Assembly: GCF_013348785.1 (NCBI RefSeq)
Contig: NZ_CP054691.1
Span: 3,286,001 to 3,350,000, forward strand
Length of the DNA: 64,000 nucleotides
Origin: Gordonia sp. X0973
GTDB taxonomy: Bacteria > Actinomycetota > Actinomycetes > Mycobacteriales > Mycobacteriaceae
Reading direction: 5' to 3'
Below, piece by piece: positions 12,052-19,838 of the stretch; the stretch's first letter is position 1, and each line of letters starts with the position of its first letter. A model generated the notes under the pieces. That model ran no database searches and was not told the origin of the DNA. It saw only the letters and a program-made list of their open reading frames with translations. A program made the position numbers and the translations under genes.

Positions 12052-12073
12052 ATATATGCAACAATGCATATGT
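12052..12073 (+). promoter_or_regulatory. AT-rich palindrome upstream of the histidine-rich gene
   Basis: ATATATGCA (12052-12060) and TGCATATGT (12065-12073) form an inverted repeat around ACAA, with a further TGCAT just upstream. The size and AT-rich ATATGCA arms resemble operators of ArsR/SmtB-type metal sensors. It lies 58 bases before the start of a histidine-rich protein, so metal control is a reasonable inference. Confidence 0.55.
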
Positions 12074-12130
12074 GGCGCCGTCCAAGCGCGGACGCCACCC
12101 ATCGACACGATTACCGAAAGGCGAACAACC

Positions 12131-12424
12131 ATGACCGAGCACATCGAGCACACCGGCCACGACCACCAGCACGGCCAGGGCTGCGGCCACGTCGCCGTCC
12201 CCCACGGCGACCACGTCGACTACGCCCACGACGGCCACCTGCACCGTGAGCACGACGGCCACTTCGACGAGTGCGAGGCCGCCGACCACGTCGAGCACAC
12301 CAACCACGATCACCAGCACGGCGAAGGCTGCGGCCACGTCGCCGTCCCCCACGGCGACCACGTCGACTACATCCACGACGGGCACCGCCACGCCGCGCAC
12401 GCCGGGCACTACGACGACCACTGA
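12131..12424 (+). CDS. Histidine-rich, probably metal-binding repeat protein
   Basis: A 97-residue protein in which about 30 residues are histidine. It has no signal peptide or membrane segment. Two near-identical units are spaced 49 residues apart (147 bp), each containing DHQHG-x-GCGHVAVPHGDHV, then DY-x-HDGH; the first begins near 12146, the second near 12293. A third cysteine lies in the linker (FDECEA). The H-x-H and GCGH patterns are typical of zinc, nickel or copper storage or buffering proteins. An upstream palindrome and a strong terminator frame it as a single-gene unit. The metal is not predictable from sequence. Confidence 0.85.
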   Translation: MTEHIEHTGHDHQHGQGCGHVAVPHGDHVDYAHDGHLHREHDGHFDECEAADHVEHTNHDHQHGEGCGHVAVPHGDHVDYIHDGHRHAAHAGHYDDH

Positions 12425-12443
12425 CCCGTCTCACGGGCGGTGC

Positions 12444-12479
12444 GTGCGCGCGGTGGAAATCCACCGCGCGCACTTTTTT
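12444..12479 (+). terminator. Intrinsic terminator of the histidine-rich gene
   Basis: A perfect 14-bp stem (12444-12457 with 12460-12473) with a 2-base loop, followed by six T residues at 12474-12479. This is the clearest rho-independent terminator in the window. Confidence 0.9.
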
Positions 12480-12566
12480 GCCCTCTTCTGTGCTCTGTGC
12501 ACATAACGGCCGATGAAGTTCAGCGGCGCAGACCGTAGAAACGTGCAAAACGTCGCCCTAGTGTTA

Positions 12567-12596
12567 TGCATCACACACAGCCATTGGAGTGATGCA
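12567..12596 (+). promoter_or_regulatory. Inverted repeat at the start of the acyl-CoA ligase gene
   Basis: TGCATCAC (12567-12574) and GTGATGCA (12589-12596) are perfect complements separated by 14 bases. They overlap the ribosome-binding region of the ligase gene, so a repressor bound here could block the promoter or translation. The PucR regulator at the end of the same cluster is one candidate. Confidence 0.5.
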
Positions 12597-12600
12597 CAGC

Positions 12601-14058
12601 ATGTCCGACATCGGTTACTTCGCCTGGAATCTCGTCGACCGCGGCGACGCGCCCTGCGTCCGCGACGACAACACGGAGCTCGGCTACGCCGCGTACGCCG
12701 AGCGCATCGACATCCTGGCGGCCCAGTTCGCCAAACTCGGCGTCACCCGCGGCTCGGTCGTCGCCGCGTGGCTGCCCAACCGCGTCGAACTCCTGATCGC
12801 GTTGGAGGCCGCCTGGCGCCTCGGTGCGACCGCCACCCCGGTCAACCCCCAGTTCCTCCTGCCGGAGGCGAAGCGCCAGATCGACGACTGCGACGCCGTT
12901 CTGGTCGTCGCCGAGAAGGACGAGCCGGGGCTCGGCCGGCCGATCCTGCTCGTCGATGATTTCGCCACCACCCTCGACGACTCGTGGCGCCCGCCCGCCG
13001 AACCCGCCCCCGACGACATCGCACTGCTGATCTACACCTCCGGCTCCACCGGTGTCCCCAAGGGCGTCGAACTCGCCCACGCCAACCTGCAGTACATGGG
13101 CACCGCCATCGGGCAGAACGCCGACCTCTCGGCGAGCGACCACGCGCTGCTCATCCTGCCGCTGTTCCACGTGAACGCGATCGCCGTCAGTTTCATCGCA
13201 CCGGTGTTGGTCGGCGGGCAGCTCACCGTCACCGGGCACTTCTCGGTCACCCGCTTCTTCGCCGACGTCGCGCGGCTGCGCCCGACGTACTTCTCGGCCG
13301 TCCCGACCATCTACGCGATGCTCGTCTCGAAGATGCCCGACGACGCCGACCTGTCGTCGCTGCGATTCGCCATCTGCGGCGCCGCGCCGATCTCCCGCGA
13401 GCTACTCGTGAAGGTCGAGGGGGCGCTGGGCATCCCCATCCTCGAGGGCTACGGCCTCACCGAGGGGACCTGCGCCTCGGCGTGCAACCCGCTCAACGGC
13501 AAGCGCAAGGTCGGCACCGTCGGGCCCGCCCTGGCCGGGCAGACGATCGCGATCGCCGACCACGACGGCAACCATCTGCCCCCGGGGGAGTCCGGCGAAG
13601 TCATCATCTCCGGGCCGAGCGTCATGCGCGGCTACCTCAACCTGCCCGACGCGACCGCGGCGACGATCAAGGACGGATGGCTCTACACCGGCGACGTCGG
13701 CAAGCTCGACGAGGACGGCTACCTGACCCTCGTCGACCGCGTCAAGGACATGATCATCCGCGGCGGCGAGAACATCTACCCCAAAGAGATCGAGAACGCG
13801 CTGGCCGAGCACCCCGCCGTCCTCGAAGCGGCCGTCGTCGGCCGCCCCGACGACGTCTACGGCGAGGTCCCCGTCGGCTACGTCGTCCCCTATCCCGACG
13901 CCGAGGTCACCGGCGAGGAATTGCTCGAGCACCTCTCGAGCCGACTGACCCGGGTCAAGCTCCCGGTCTCGGTCACCGTTGTCGACGCCTTGCCCCGCAA
14001 TCCCGTGGGCAAGATCGACAAACCCACATTGCGGGTCCAGGCCAAGGCAACCCCCTGA
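12601..14058 (+). CDS. Acyl-CoA synthetase, FadD-like (AMP-forming)
   Basis: A 485-residue ANL-superfamily enzyme that activates a carboxylic acid to its CoA thioester through an acyl-adenylate. The phosphate-binding loop YTSGSTGVPKGVE is near residue 145, the LEGYGLTEG motif near 280, the YTGDVGKLDEDGYLTLVDRVKD hinge region near 360 (split here into YTGDVG and DEDGYL), and the catalytic lysine near the C-terminus (NPVGKIDK). Start choice: GGAG at 12586-12589 is best spaced for the ATG at 12601, although ATG 12592 and GTG 12589 are in frame. Chain-length preference cannot be told. It leads a plus-strand cluster with DUF3556, an FAD oxidoreductase and PucR. Confidence 0.9.
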   Translation: MSDIGYFAWNLVDRGDAPCVRDDNTELGYAAYAERIDILAAQFAKLGVTRGSVVAAWLPNRVELLIALEAAWRLGATATPVNPQFLLPEAKRQIDDCDAVLVVAEKDEPGLGRPILLVDDFATTLDDSWRPPAEPAPDDIALLIYTSGSTGVPKGVELAHANLQYMGTAIGQNADLSASDHALLILPLFHVNAIAVSFIAPVLVGGQLTVTGHFSVTRFFADVARLRPTYFSAVPTIYAMLVSKMPDDADLSSLRFAICGAAPISRELLVKVEGALGIPILEGYGLTEGTCASACNPLNGKRKVGTVGPALAGQTIAIADHDGNHLPPGESGEVIISGPSVMRGYLNLPDATAATIKDGWLYTGDVGKLDEDGYLTLVDRVKDMIIRGGENIYPKEIENALAEHPAVLEAAVVGRPDDVYGEVPVGYVVPYPDAEVTGEELLEHLSSRLTRVKLPVSVTVVDALPRNPVGKIDKPTLRVQAKATP

Positions 14059-14134
14059 TCGGCACATCCCCCGGCCCGTCGGGCCGAAACCACCCGCACG
14101 AATCAAATCCCCCGGAGTAGAGGAGTACACCGCC

Positions 14135-15952
14135 ATGGGATTCAAAGAGGGCGTCATGCCCGAAGTCGATCCGGCCACCTTCATGGACAAGCCATACCTG
14201 GATCGCATCAAGATCACGTCCCGATTCTGGGTCGAGAACGGCTTCGGCACGCCGAAGATGCTGCCGACGATCTACGTCGTCAAGGTCGTCGTGCTGTACC
14301 TCGTCGTCGGCATCGCGATCGCGACCCTCACCAGCGGGCTCAACCCGCTGCACCCGTCGCAGTGGTGGAACCAGCCGATCTTCTACCAGAAGGCCATCAT
14401 GTGGACGGTCTTCCTGGAGACGCTGGGCCTCGCCGGATCGTGGGGGCCGCTGGCCGGCCACTTCGCCCCGATGACGGCCGGCTTCAAGACGTGGTTGCGC
14501 CCGGAGACCATCCGGCTCCCACCATGGCCGGGCAAGGTCCCCGGCACCGCGGGTGACCGGCGCACGGTCTTCGACGTGGCGGTCTACGCGCTGGTACTCG
14601 TCTCCGCTCTCGTGACGCTGTTCGCGCCCCGGGTCGACGCCACCGGATTCCCCGGCGGCCAGAAGGTCGCCGAGCATCTGGGCCAGACCAACGTGTACCT
14701 GGTCAACCCGTGGTTGTTCCTCCCGGTGCTGGTGTTCCTGGTCATCCTCGGCCTGCGCGACAAGGTCGCCTTCCTGGCCGCTCGCCCGGAGCAGTACATG
14801 CCCGCGATGGTCTTCGGACTACTCGCGCCGGCGATGGGCGTGGTCACCATGCTCGTCTGCCTCAAGCTGCTGATCACGGTGGTCTGGGTCGGTGCCGGCA
14901 TCTCGAAGATCGGCAAGCACTTCGGCAAGGTCGTTCCGCCGATGATGTCGAACACCCCGATCCTGCCGGGCAAGGCCACCCGCCGGCTGTTCTACCGGAA
15001 CTTCCCGGAAGACCTGCAACCGTCGGGGTTGGCGCACTTCTTCGCCCACGGCCTCGGCACCGTTGTGGAGATCGGCTTCCCGCTGATCCTGCTGCTGGTC
15101 GGCACGCCGTGGTGGCTGGTCGTCGTCGCCGTCATCATGATGATCGGTCTGCACGCCGTGATCTTCTCGACCTTCCCCCTGGCCGTTCCGCTGGAGTGGA
15201 ACGTGCTGTTCGCCTTCGCCGTGGTCTTCCTGTACCTCGGCTGGCCCAACAAGGACGGCTTCGGCTTCATCGGCTCGGATTACGCGTGGACGGTCCCCGT
15301 CCTGATCGCCCTGGTGATCTTCCCGATCCTGGGCAATCTGCGGCCCGACTGGGTCTCCTTCCTGCCGTCGATGCGGCAGTACGCCGGCAACTGGGCCTCG
15401 GCCCAGTGGGCGATCAAGCCGGAGGCGGAGAAGAAGCTCGAGGAGCACATCGTGCGCTCGCAGCCGAACATCATCACCCAGTTGCAGAAGGCCGGGTATC
15501 CCGAGGATGTGGCGGAGGTCGTCCTGTCCATGACCACCGGCTGGCGCTCGTTGCACAGCCAGGGTCCCGGGCTCATGTCGATCATGCGCAACTACCTCGG
15601 CGAGGAGAAGTTCAACACCTACCGGATGCGCGAGGCCGAGTTCGCCTGTAACTCCATCATCGCGTTCAACTTCGGTGAGGGACATTTCCACAACGAGGAT
15701 CTGATCCGCGCGATTCAGCGCCGATGCAACTTCGAACCCGGAGAGTTCCTGGTGGCATGGGTAGAATCCCAGCCAATCCACAAGAACTACCAGGAGTGGA
15801 AGTTGATCGACGCGGCCCTCGGTGTGGTCGAGCGCGGTACCTACAAGGTTGCGGACTCGGCTGATACCCAGCCGTGGCTGCCGAACGGGCCGATTCCGCT
15901 CGAGTACACCTGGCGAAGTGACAGCGCTACCCCCGCTGGAGCTTCTCGGTGA
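14135..15952 (+). CDS. DUF3556 multispan membrane protein
   Basis: A 605-residue membrane protein beginning MGFKEGVMPEVDPATFM. This opening and the HPSQWWNQPIFYQKAIMW segment are typical of DUF3556 proteins, found mainly in mycolic-acid actinobacteria. About eight to ten hydrophobic segments lie between residues 45 and 400; the last 200 residues are soluble and rich in charged residues. The ATG at 14135 has GGAG-rich sequence (GGAGTAGAGGAG) upstream. Its end overlaps the next gene by four bases. Function is unknown; with an acyl-CoA ligase before and a desaturase-like enzyme after, a lipid or terpenoid role is a guess. Confidence 0.85.
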   Translation: MGFKEGVMPEVDPATFMDKPYLDRIKITSRFWVENGFGTPKMLPTIYVVKVVVLYLVVGIAIATLTSGLNPLHPSQWWNQPIFYQKAIMWTVFLETLGLAGSWGPLAGHFAPMTAGFKTWLRPETIRLPPWPGKVPGTAGDRRTVFDVAVYALVLVSALVTLFAPRVDATGFPGGQKVAEHLGQTNVYLVNPWLFLPVLVFLVILGLRDKVAFLAARPEQYMPAMVFGLLAPAMGVVTMLVCLKLLITVVWVGAGISKIGKHFGKVVPPMMSNTPILPGKATRRLFYRNFPEDLQPSGLAHFFAHGLGTVVEIGFPLILLLVGTPWWLVVVAVIMMIGLHAVIFSTFPLAVPLEWNVLFAFAVVFLYLGWPNKDGFGFIGSDYAWTVPVLIALVIFPILGNLRPDWVSFLPSMRQYAGNWASAQWAIKPEAEKKLEEHIVRSQPNIITQLQKAGYPEDVAEVVLSMTTGWRSLHSQGPGLMSIMRNYLGEEKFNTYRMREAEFACNSIIAFNFGEGHFHNEDLIRAIQRRCNFEPGEFLVAWVESQPIHKNYQEWKLIDAALGVVERGTYKVADSADTQPWLPNGPIPLEYTWRSDSATPAGASR

Positions 15953-17379
15953 CGACGGCAGTCGTGGTCGGCGGCGGGCCCAACGGGCTCGCCGCCGCCC
16001 TGCATCTCGCCAGGCATGGCGTCTCGGTCACCATCCTGGAGGCCGAGTCGACGGTCGGTGGCGGCGCCCGCTCGGGCGAGGCCGGATACCCGGGGTTGAT
16101 CAACGACTACTGCTCGGCGGTCCACCCGCTCGGCGTCGGCTCGCCGTTCTGGAAGACGGTCGACCTCGAGCGCTACGGTCTCGGCTGGTGCTGGCCCGAG
16201 GTCGACTGCGCGCATCCCCTCGATGACGGCCGGGCCGGCGTGCTCTACCAGTCCGTCGACGAAACCGCCGCGGGCATGGGTGTCGACGGCAAGCGGTGGA
16301 AGCGCCTCGTCGGCGACCTCGCCGAACATTTCGATGATCTCGCCGCGGACCTCCTCGGCCCGGTCATCGGCATCCCGAGCCACCCGTTCCGTCTCGCGTC
16401 CTTCGGCCCGCGGGCACTGCTCTCGGCGCAGCTGGTCTCGAAGTACCTCAAGACCGACACCACCCGCGCCGTCTTCGGCGGCGCCGCCGCGCACGCCTTC
16501 ACCCGGCTGGACCGCCCGCTGACGGCATCGCTCGGTCTGATGATGCTGGCCGGCGGACACCGCTACGGGTGGGTCGTCGCCCGCGGCGGGTCCGGGTCCA
16601 TCACCCGGGCCCTGGTCGACGCGCTGGGCGACTACGACGTCACCATCGCGACCGACACCTTCGTGCGCAGTCGGGCCGACATCCCCGACGCCGACACCGT
16701 CATGCTCGACATCACGCCCGCGCAGGTCCTGCGCCTCTACGACGACGACCTGCCCGGACGCGTCGCCCGCGCCTACCGGAGATTCCGGGTCGGCTCGGCC
16801 GCGTTCAAGGTCGACTTCGCTATCGAGGGCGACATCCCGTGGACCAACCCCGATTGCCGGCGGGCGGGCACCGTCCACCTCGGCGGGACCTTCGAGGAGA
16901 TTGCCGCGACCGAGCGCGCCCGCATCGAGGGCACCATGTCGGAGCGGCCGTTCGTCCTCGTCGGGCAGCAGTATCTGGCCGACCCGTCCCGGTCGAGCGG
17001 GAACATCAACCCGATCTGGTCGTATGCCCACGTCCCGCCCGGATACGACGGCGATGCCACCGAACTGGTCGTCAACCAGATCGAGCGGTTCGCCCCCGGA
17101 TTCCGCGACACGATCGTGCACACCCAATCGCGCGGCACGGCCGCCCTGCAGGCGTACAACCCGAACTACGCCGCGGGCGACATCATCGGCGGTGCGAACG
17201 ACGGATTGCAGATGGTGCTGCGGCCGAGATTCGGTATCGACCCGTACGCGACGGGAATCGACGGGGTGTACCTTTGCTCACAGTCGACCCCACCAGGCGC
17301 GGGTATCCACGGGATGTGCGGGTTCAACGCCGCACAGCGAGCCCTGCACCACCTGCGCATCCCGACGCAGTTGGACTGA
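15949..17379 (+). CDS. FAD-dependent oxidoreductase, phytoene-desaturase-like
   Basis: A 476-residue flavoprotein of the amine-oxidase/phytoene-desaturase type. The dinucleotide-binding motif VVGGGPNGLAAALHLA is at residues 6-21, followed by the acidic end of beta-2 (ILEAES) and GGGARSG. The C-terminal FAD motif reads GVYLCSQSTPPGAGIHGMCG. It may desaturate or isomerise a long hydrophobic substrate; the true substrate is unknown. The GTG start overlaps the DUF3556 stop (GTGA), a sign of coupled translation and joint function. Confidence 0.85.
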   Translation: MTTAVVVGGGPNGLAAALHLARHGVSVTILEAESTVGGGARSGEAGYPGLINDYCSAVHPLGVGSPFWKTVDLERYGLGWCWPEVDCAHPLDDGRAGVLYQSVDETAAGMGVDGKRWKRLVGDLAEHFDDLAADLLGPVIGIPSHPFRLASFGPRALLSAQLVSKYLKTDTTRAVFGGAAAHAFTRLDRPLTASLGLMMLAGGHRYGWVVARGGSGSITRALVDALGDYDVTIATDTFVRSRADIPDADTVMLDITPAQVLRLYDDDLPGRVARAYRRFRVGSAAFKVDFAIEGDIPWTNPDCRRAGTVHLGGTFEEIAATERARIEGTMSERPFVLVGQQYLADPSRSSGNINPIWSYAHVPPGYDGDATELVVNQIERFAPGFRDTIVHTQSRGTAALQAYNPNYAAGDIIGGANDGLQMVLRPRFGIDPYATGIDGVYLCSQSTPPGAGIHGMCGFNAAQRALHHLRIPTQLD

Positions 17380-17381
17380 AT

Positions 17382-18665
17382 TTGCCGATCACCCCGCGCC
17401 AGCCACCGCCCGCCTCAGCCGAGGCCGTGGCGGTGATCGGCCAGATCGCGGCCCAGCTGCAGAAGCGATCCGACGAACTCACCGACGGTCTCTCGGCGGT
17501 GATGGCCCGCGACATCGAGGGCCTCGACGACGATCCCGTCCTCCTCGAGGCGCTCTGGGACAGCGTCGAGTCGAATGTCTCGACGATCCTCTACGGTCTG
17601 GCCAACAACGTGCCGATCAGTCATCTGCAGCCGCCGTCGGCCGCCGTCGAATACGCCCGGCGCCTCGCCCAGCGCGGCGTCTCGCCGAACTCTCTGGTGC
17701 GCGCCTACCACGTCGGCCAGCACGATTTCCTCAACGAGTTCTTCCCGATCGTCGACTCGATGGGCTATTCGCGCGAACTCACCCTGGAAGTCCTCCGATA
17801 CAGCTCCGACCTGGTCTTCGCCTATATCGACTGGATCACGATCTACGTCTTCGACGTCTACGAGCAGGAGCGCAACCTGTGGCTGGGCGCTGCCGGCAAC
17901 ATCCGCTCCGCACTCATCCACGGCCTGCTGCAGGAATCCGGCAACGACGGCGCGGCATTCGAGGCCCAGACCCGGTATCGCCTCGACCAGTACCACGTGG
18001 CCGCGGTCATCTGGTCCGACGCCGAGCGTCCGCTCACGCCCGCCTCGATGGAAACGGCGGCCACCGGCCTGGCGCGCGCCATCGGGGCGTCGCGCGACAT
18101 CGTCTCCACCGCCGTCGACCGCGAGACGCTCTGGGCGTGGATCCCGCTCGGCGACCATCCACCCCGACTGGAAAGCGCCGTCCTGGGCAGCACGCTCAAA
18201 CTGCCCCCGTCGCTACGGATCTGCCTCGGCCTGCCCGCGCCGGGCCTGAGCGGCTTCCGCCGCACGCACGAACAGGCCATCGCGGCCTACGAGGTCGTCT
18301 CGATGCCGCACGGGCCGCGCGGCCCGGTGGTCGGATTCGGCGACCGCGGCATCGCCGTCACCTCGCTGCTGGCCGCCAACCTGGACTCCACCCGGGCCTG
18401 GGTGGGCGAGGTGCTCGGGTCGCTGGCCGACGACACCGACAACGCCGCCGTCCTGCGCGAGACCCTGCGGACCTTCTTCGCCACCGGGGAGAGCCACCTG
18501 CACACAGCCGAGCAGTTGAACCTGCACCGCAACACCGTGAAATACCGGGTCGACAAGGCCCTGGCCGGCCAGCGCAACCGTCACGACCGTCTGGACATGG
18601 CGCTGGCGTTGCAGGTCTGCGAATTCCTCGGCCCGACGGTCCTGCGCCCGGTCGCCCGGAAGTAG
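17382..18665 (+). CDS. PucR-family transcriptional regulator
   Basis: About 427 residues. The N-terminal half is an unassigned sensory region. The C-terminus carries the PucR helix-turn-helix, HTAEQLNLHRNTVKYRV near residues 375-391, preceded by LRETLRTFFATGES, the standard PucR end. It begins two to three bases after the oxidoreductase stop, so it belongs to the same transcript and probably regulates it. The start is uncertain: TTG at 17382 is the nearest, GTG at 17427 is an alternative; neither has a good ribosome site. Confidence 0.82.
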   Translation: MPITPRQPPPASAEAVAVIGQIAAQLQKRSDELTDGLSAVMARDIEGLDDDPVLLEALWDSVESNVSTILYGLANNVPISHLQPPSAAVEYARRLAQRGVSPNSLVRAYHVGQHDFLNEFFPIVDSMGYSRELTLEVLRYSSDLVFAYIDWITIYVFDVYEQERNLWLGAAGNIRSALIHGLLQESGNDGAAFEAQTRYRLDQYHVAAVIWSDAERPLTPASMETAATGLARAIGASRDIVSTAVDRETLWAWIPLGDHPPRLESAVLGSTLKLPPSLRICLGLPAPGLSGFRRTHEQAIAAYEVVSMPHGPRGPVVGFGDRGIAVTSLLAANLDSTRAWVGEVLGSLADDTDNAAVLRETLRTFFATGESHLHTAEQLNLHRNTVKYRVDKALAGQRNRHDRLDMALALQVCEFLGPTVLRPVARK

Positions 18666-18672
18666 GCGCGGG

Positions 18673-18840
18673 TCAGGGCAGCCGACCCGCCTGTTTCAAC
18701 GCCAGCCGCAGCGCGTATTCGAGCTGGCCGTTGATGCTGCGCAGATCGTCGGCCGCCCACTTGGCGATCGCCGCGTGGACGGCCGGGTCGAGGCGCAGCA
18801 AGACCTTCTTCGACTCCGGCTTCCCCGCTGCGCCGACCAT
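18673..18840 (-). CDS. Small ribbon-helix-helix protein
   Basis: A 55-residue protein: KKVLLRLDPAVHAAIAKWA followed by DDLRSINGQLEYALRLAL. One beta strand plus two helices with this spacing is the Arc/CopG-type ribbon-helix-helix DNA-binding fold. Its ATG overlaps the stop of the SPFH gene (ATGA), so it is translated with it. Such proteins are often autorepressors; the palindrome ahead of the SPFH gene is a natural target. No toxin partner is visible. Confidence 0.75.
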   Translation of the reverse strand: MVGAAGKPESKKVLLRLDPAVHAAIAKWAADDLRSINGQLEYALRLALKQAGRLP

Positions 18841-19709
18841 CAGGAGTAGAGCGATCCCACGTTGACCACGGGCTGGGTGGCCCGGTCGGCGCACAGCACG
18901 GTCAACAGGTTGGACACCATCGTCGCCCGCCGCTCGCCGTCGAGATCGACGATCCCCTGTGCCGACAAGCCGTCGAGCGCCAGCCCGACCATGCCGACCG
19001 CACCCTCGACGATCTGCTGTCGGGCGGCGACGACCTGGGCGGCCTGCTGGCGCACCAGCATCGCCTGGGCGATCTCCGGGGCGTAGGCGAGGTGGGTGAT
19101 CCGTGCCTCGACGACCTCCACACCGGCCAGCCCGGTGCGCTCGGCGAGCTCGGCGGTCAGCTCCTCGGCCACCAGCGCACCGTCGCGCAGGGAGGTCCGG
19201 TCGGCGTCGTGGGCGTCGTAGGGATGGGTGGTGGCGAGATGCCGGACCGCCGCCTCGGACTGGGTCTCGACGTACTCCTCGTAATCGTCGACGGCGAAGG
19301 CGGCCTGGTAGCTGTCGACCACCCGGTAGACGACGACCGCGGCGATCTCGACCGGATTGCCGTCGGCGTCGTTCACCTTCAAGCGCTGGGTCTCGAAGTT
19401 GCGGACGCGCAGCGTGATCGACCGGCGCACCGAGAGCGGGAGCACCCAGTGGAACCCGGGATCGCTCACCGATCCCGCGTACCGGCCGAAGAACTGCACC
19501 ACCCGGGCCTCGTTGGGGTCGACCACCGTCAACCCGCTCAGGCAGGTGAAGGCGACGATGACGCCGAGTACGCCGACCACCGCCGCTGCGATGGCGCCGG
19601 CGCCGCTGCCGGTCAACCCGTACAGCGCGAGCACGCCGAAGCCGATGAGCAGGCCGAGGATGACCACGAGTGCGACAAAGCCGTTGGTGCGAAAAGCCCT
19701 TCTCAACAT
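18840..19709 (-). CDS. SPFH/Band 7 domain membrane protein
   Basis: A 289-residue stomatin/prohibitin-like protein. Two N-terminal hydrophobic segments (about 12-34 and 42-62) are followed by the Band 7 domain, starting [17 protein letters not shown] and running through [19 protein letters not shown] to [20 protein letters not shown]. These proteins form membrane rings that organise microdomains or regulate proteases. The ATG at 19707-19709 is preferred because GGAGG lies five bases before it; the ATG four codons upstream overlaps that ribosome site. It is cotranslated with a ribbon-helix-helix protein. Confidence 0.87.
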   Translation of the reverse strand: MLRRAFRTNGFVALVVILGLLIGFGVLALYGLTGSGAGAIAAAVVGVLGVIVAFTCLSGLTVVDPNEARVVQFFGRYAGSVSDPGFHWVLPLSVRRSITLRVRNFETQRLKVNDADGNPVEIAAVVVYRVVDSYQAAFAVDDYEEYVETQSEAAVRHLATTHPYDAHDADRTSLRDGALVAEELTAELAERTGLAGVEVVEARITHLAYAPEIAQAMLVRQQAAQVVAARQQIVEGAVGMVGLALDGLSAQGIVDLDGERRATMVSNLLTVLCADRATQPVVNVGSLYS

Positions 19710-19724
19710 CCCAGCCTCCATATC

Positions 19725-19740
19725 GTAGTGATATCACCAC
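19725..19740. promoter_or_regulatory. Palindrome upstream of the SPFH gene
   Basis: GTAGTGATATCACCAC is a 16-bp near-perfect palindrome with one mismatched pair. It lies immediately before the SPFH start and is AT-rich in its centre. It is a likely operator, possibly for the coupled ribbon-helix-helix protein. Confidence 0.5.
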
Positions 19741-19838
19741 ACTAGCACTCCGTGGAGACGCCGACCATCGGCCCCGGTCGGGCGTAGTATTCGACGACCA
19801 GCCCTGGAATCCTGCGTTCGCCGAGGAGGACACCACCC

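Noticed and set aside
10952..12130. Plus-strand extension of the histidine-rich protein to 490 residues
   Set aside because: The extension is antisense to the PLP enzyme. The ATG at 12131 follows the palindrome and an AAAGG ribosome site.
11969..12421. N-terminal extension of the PLP enzyme on the minus strand (150 extra Val/Asp-rich residues)
   Set aside because: It is the exact antisense of the histidine-rich gene; the Val/Val/Asp pattern is the complement of His codons and lies outside the enzyme family's length.
12131..12424. Tandem repeat read as a possible CRISPR array
   Set aside because: There are only two units, they are 147 bp apart, and the repeats encode protein.
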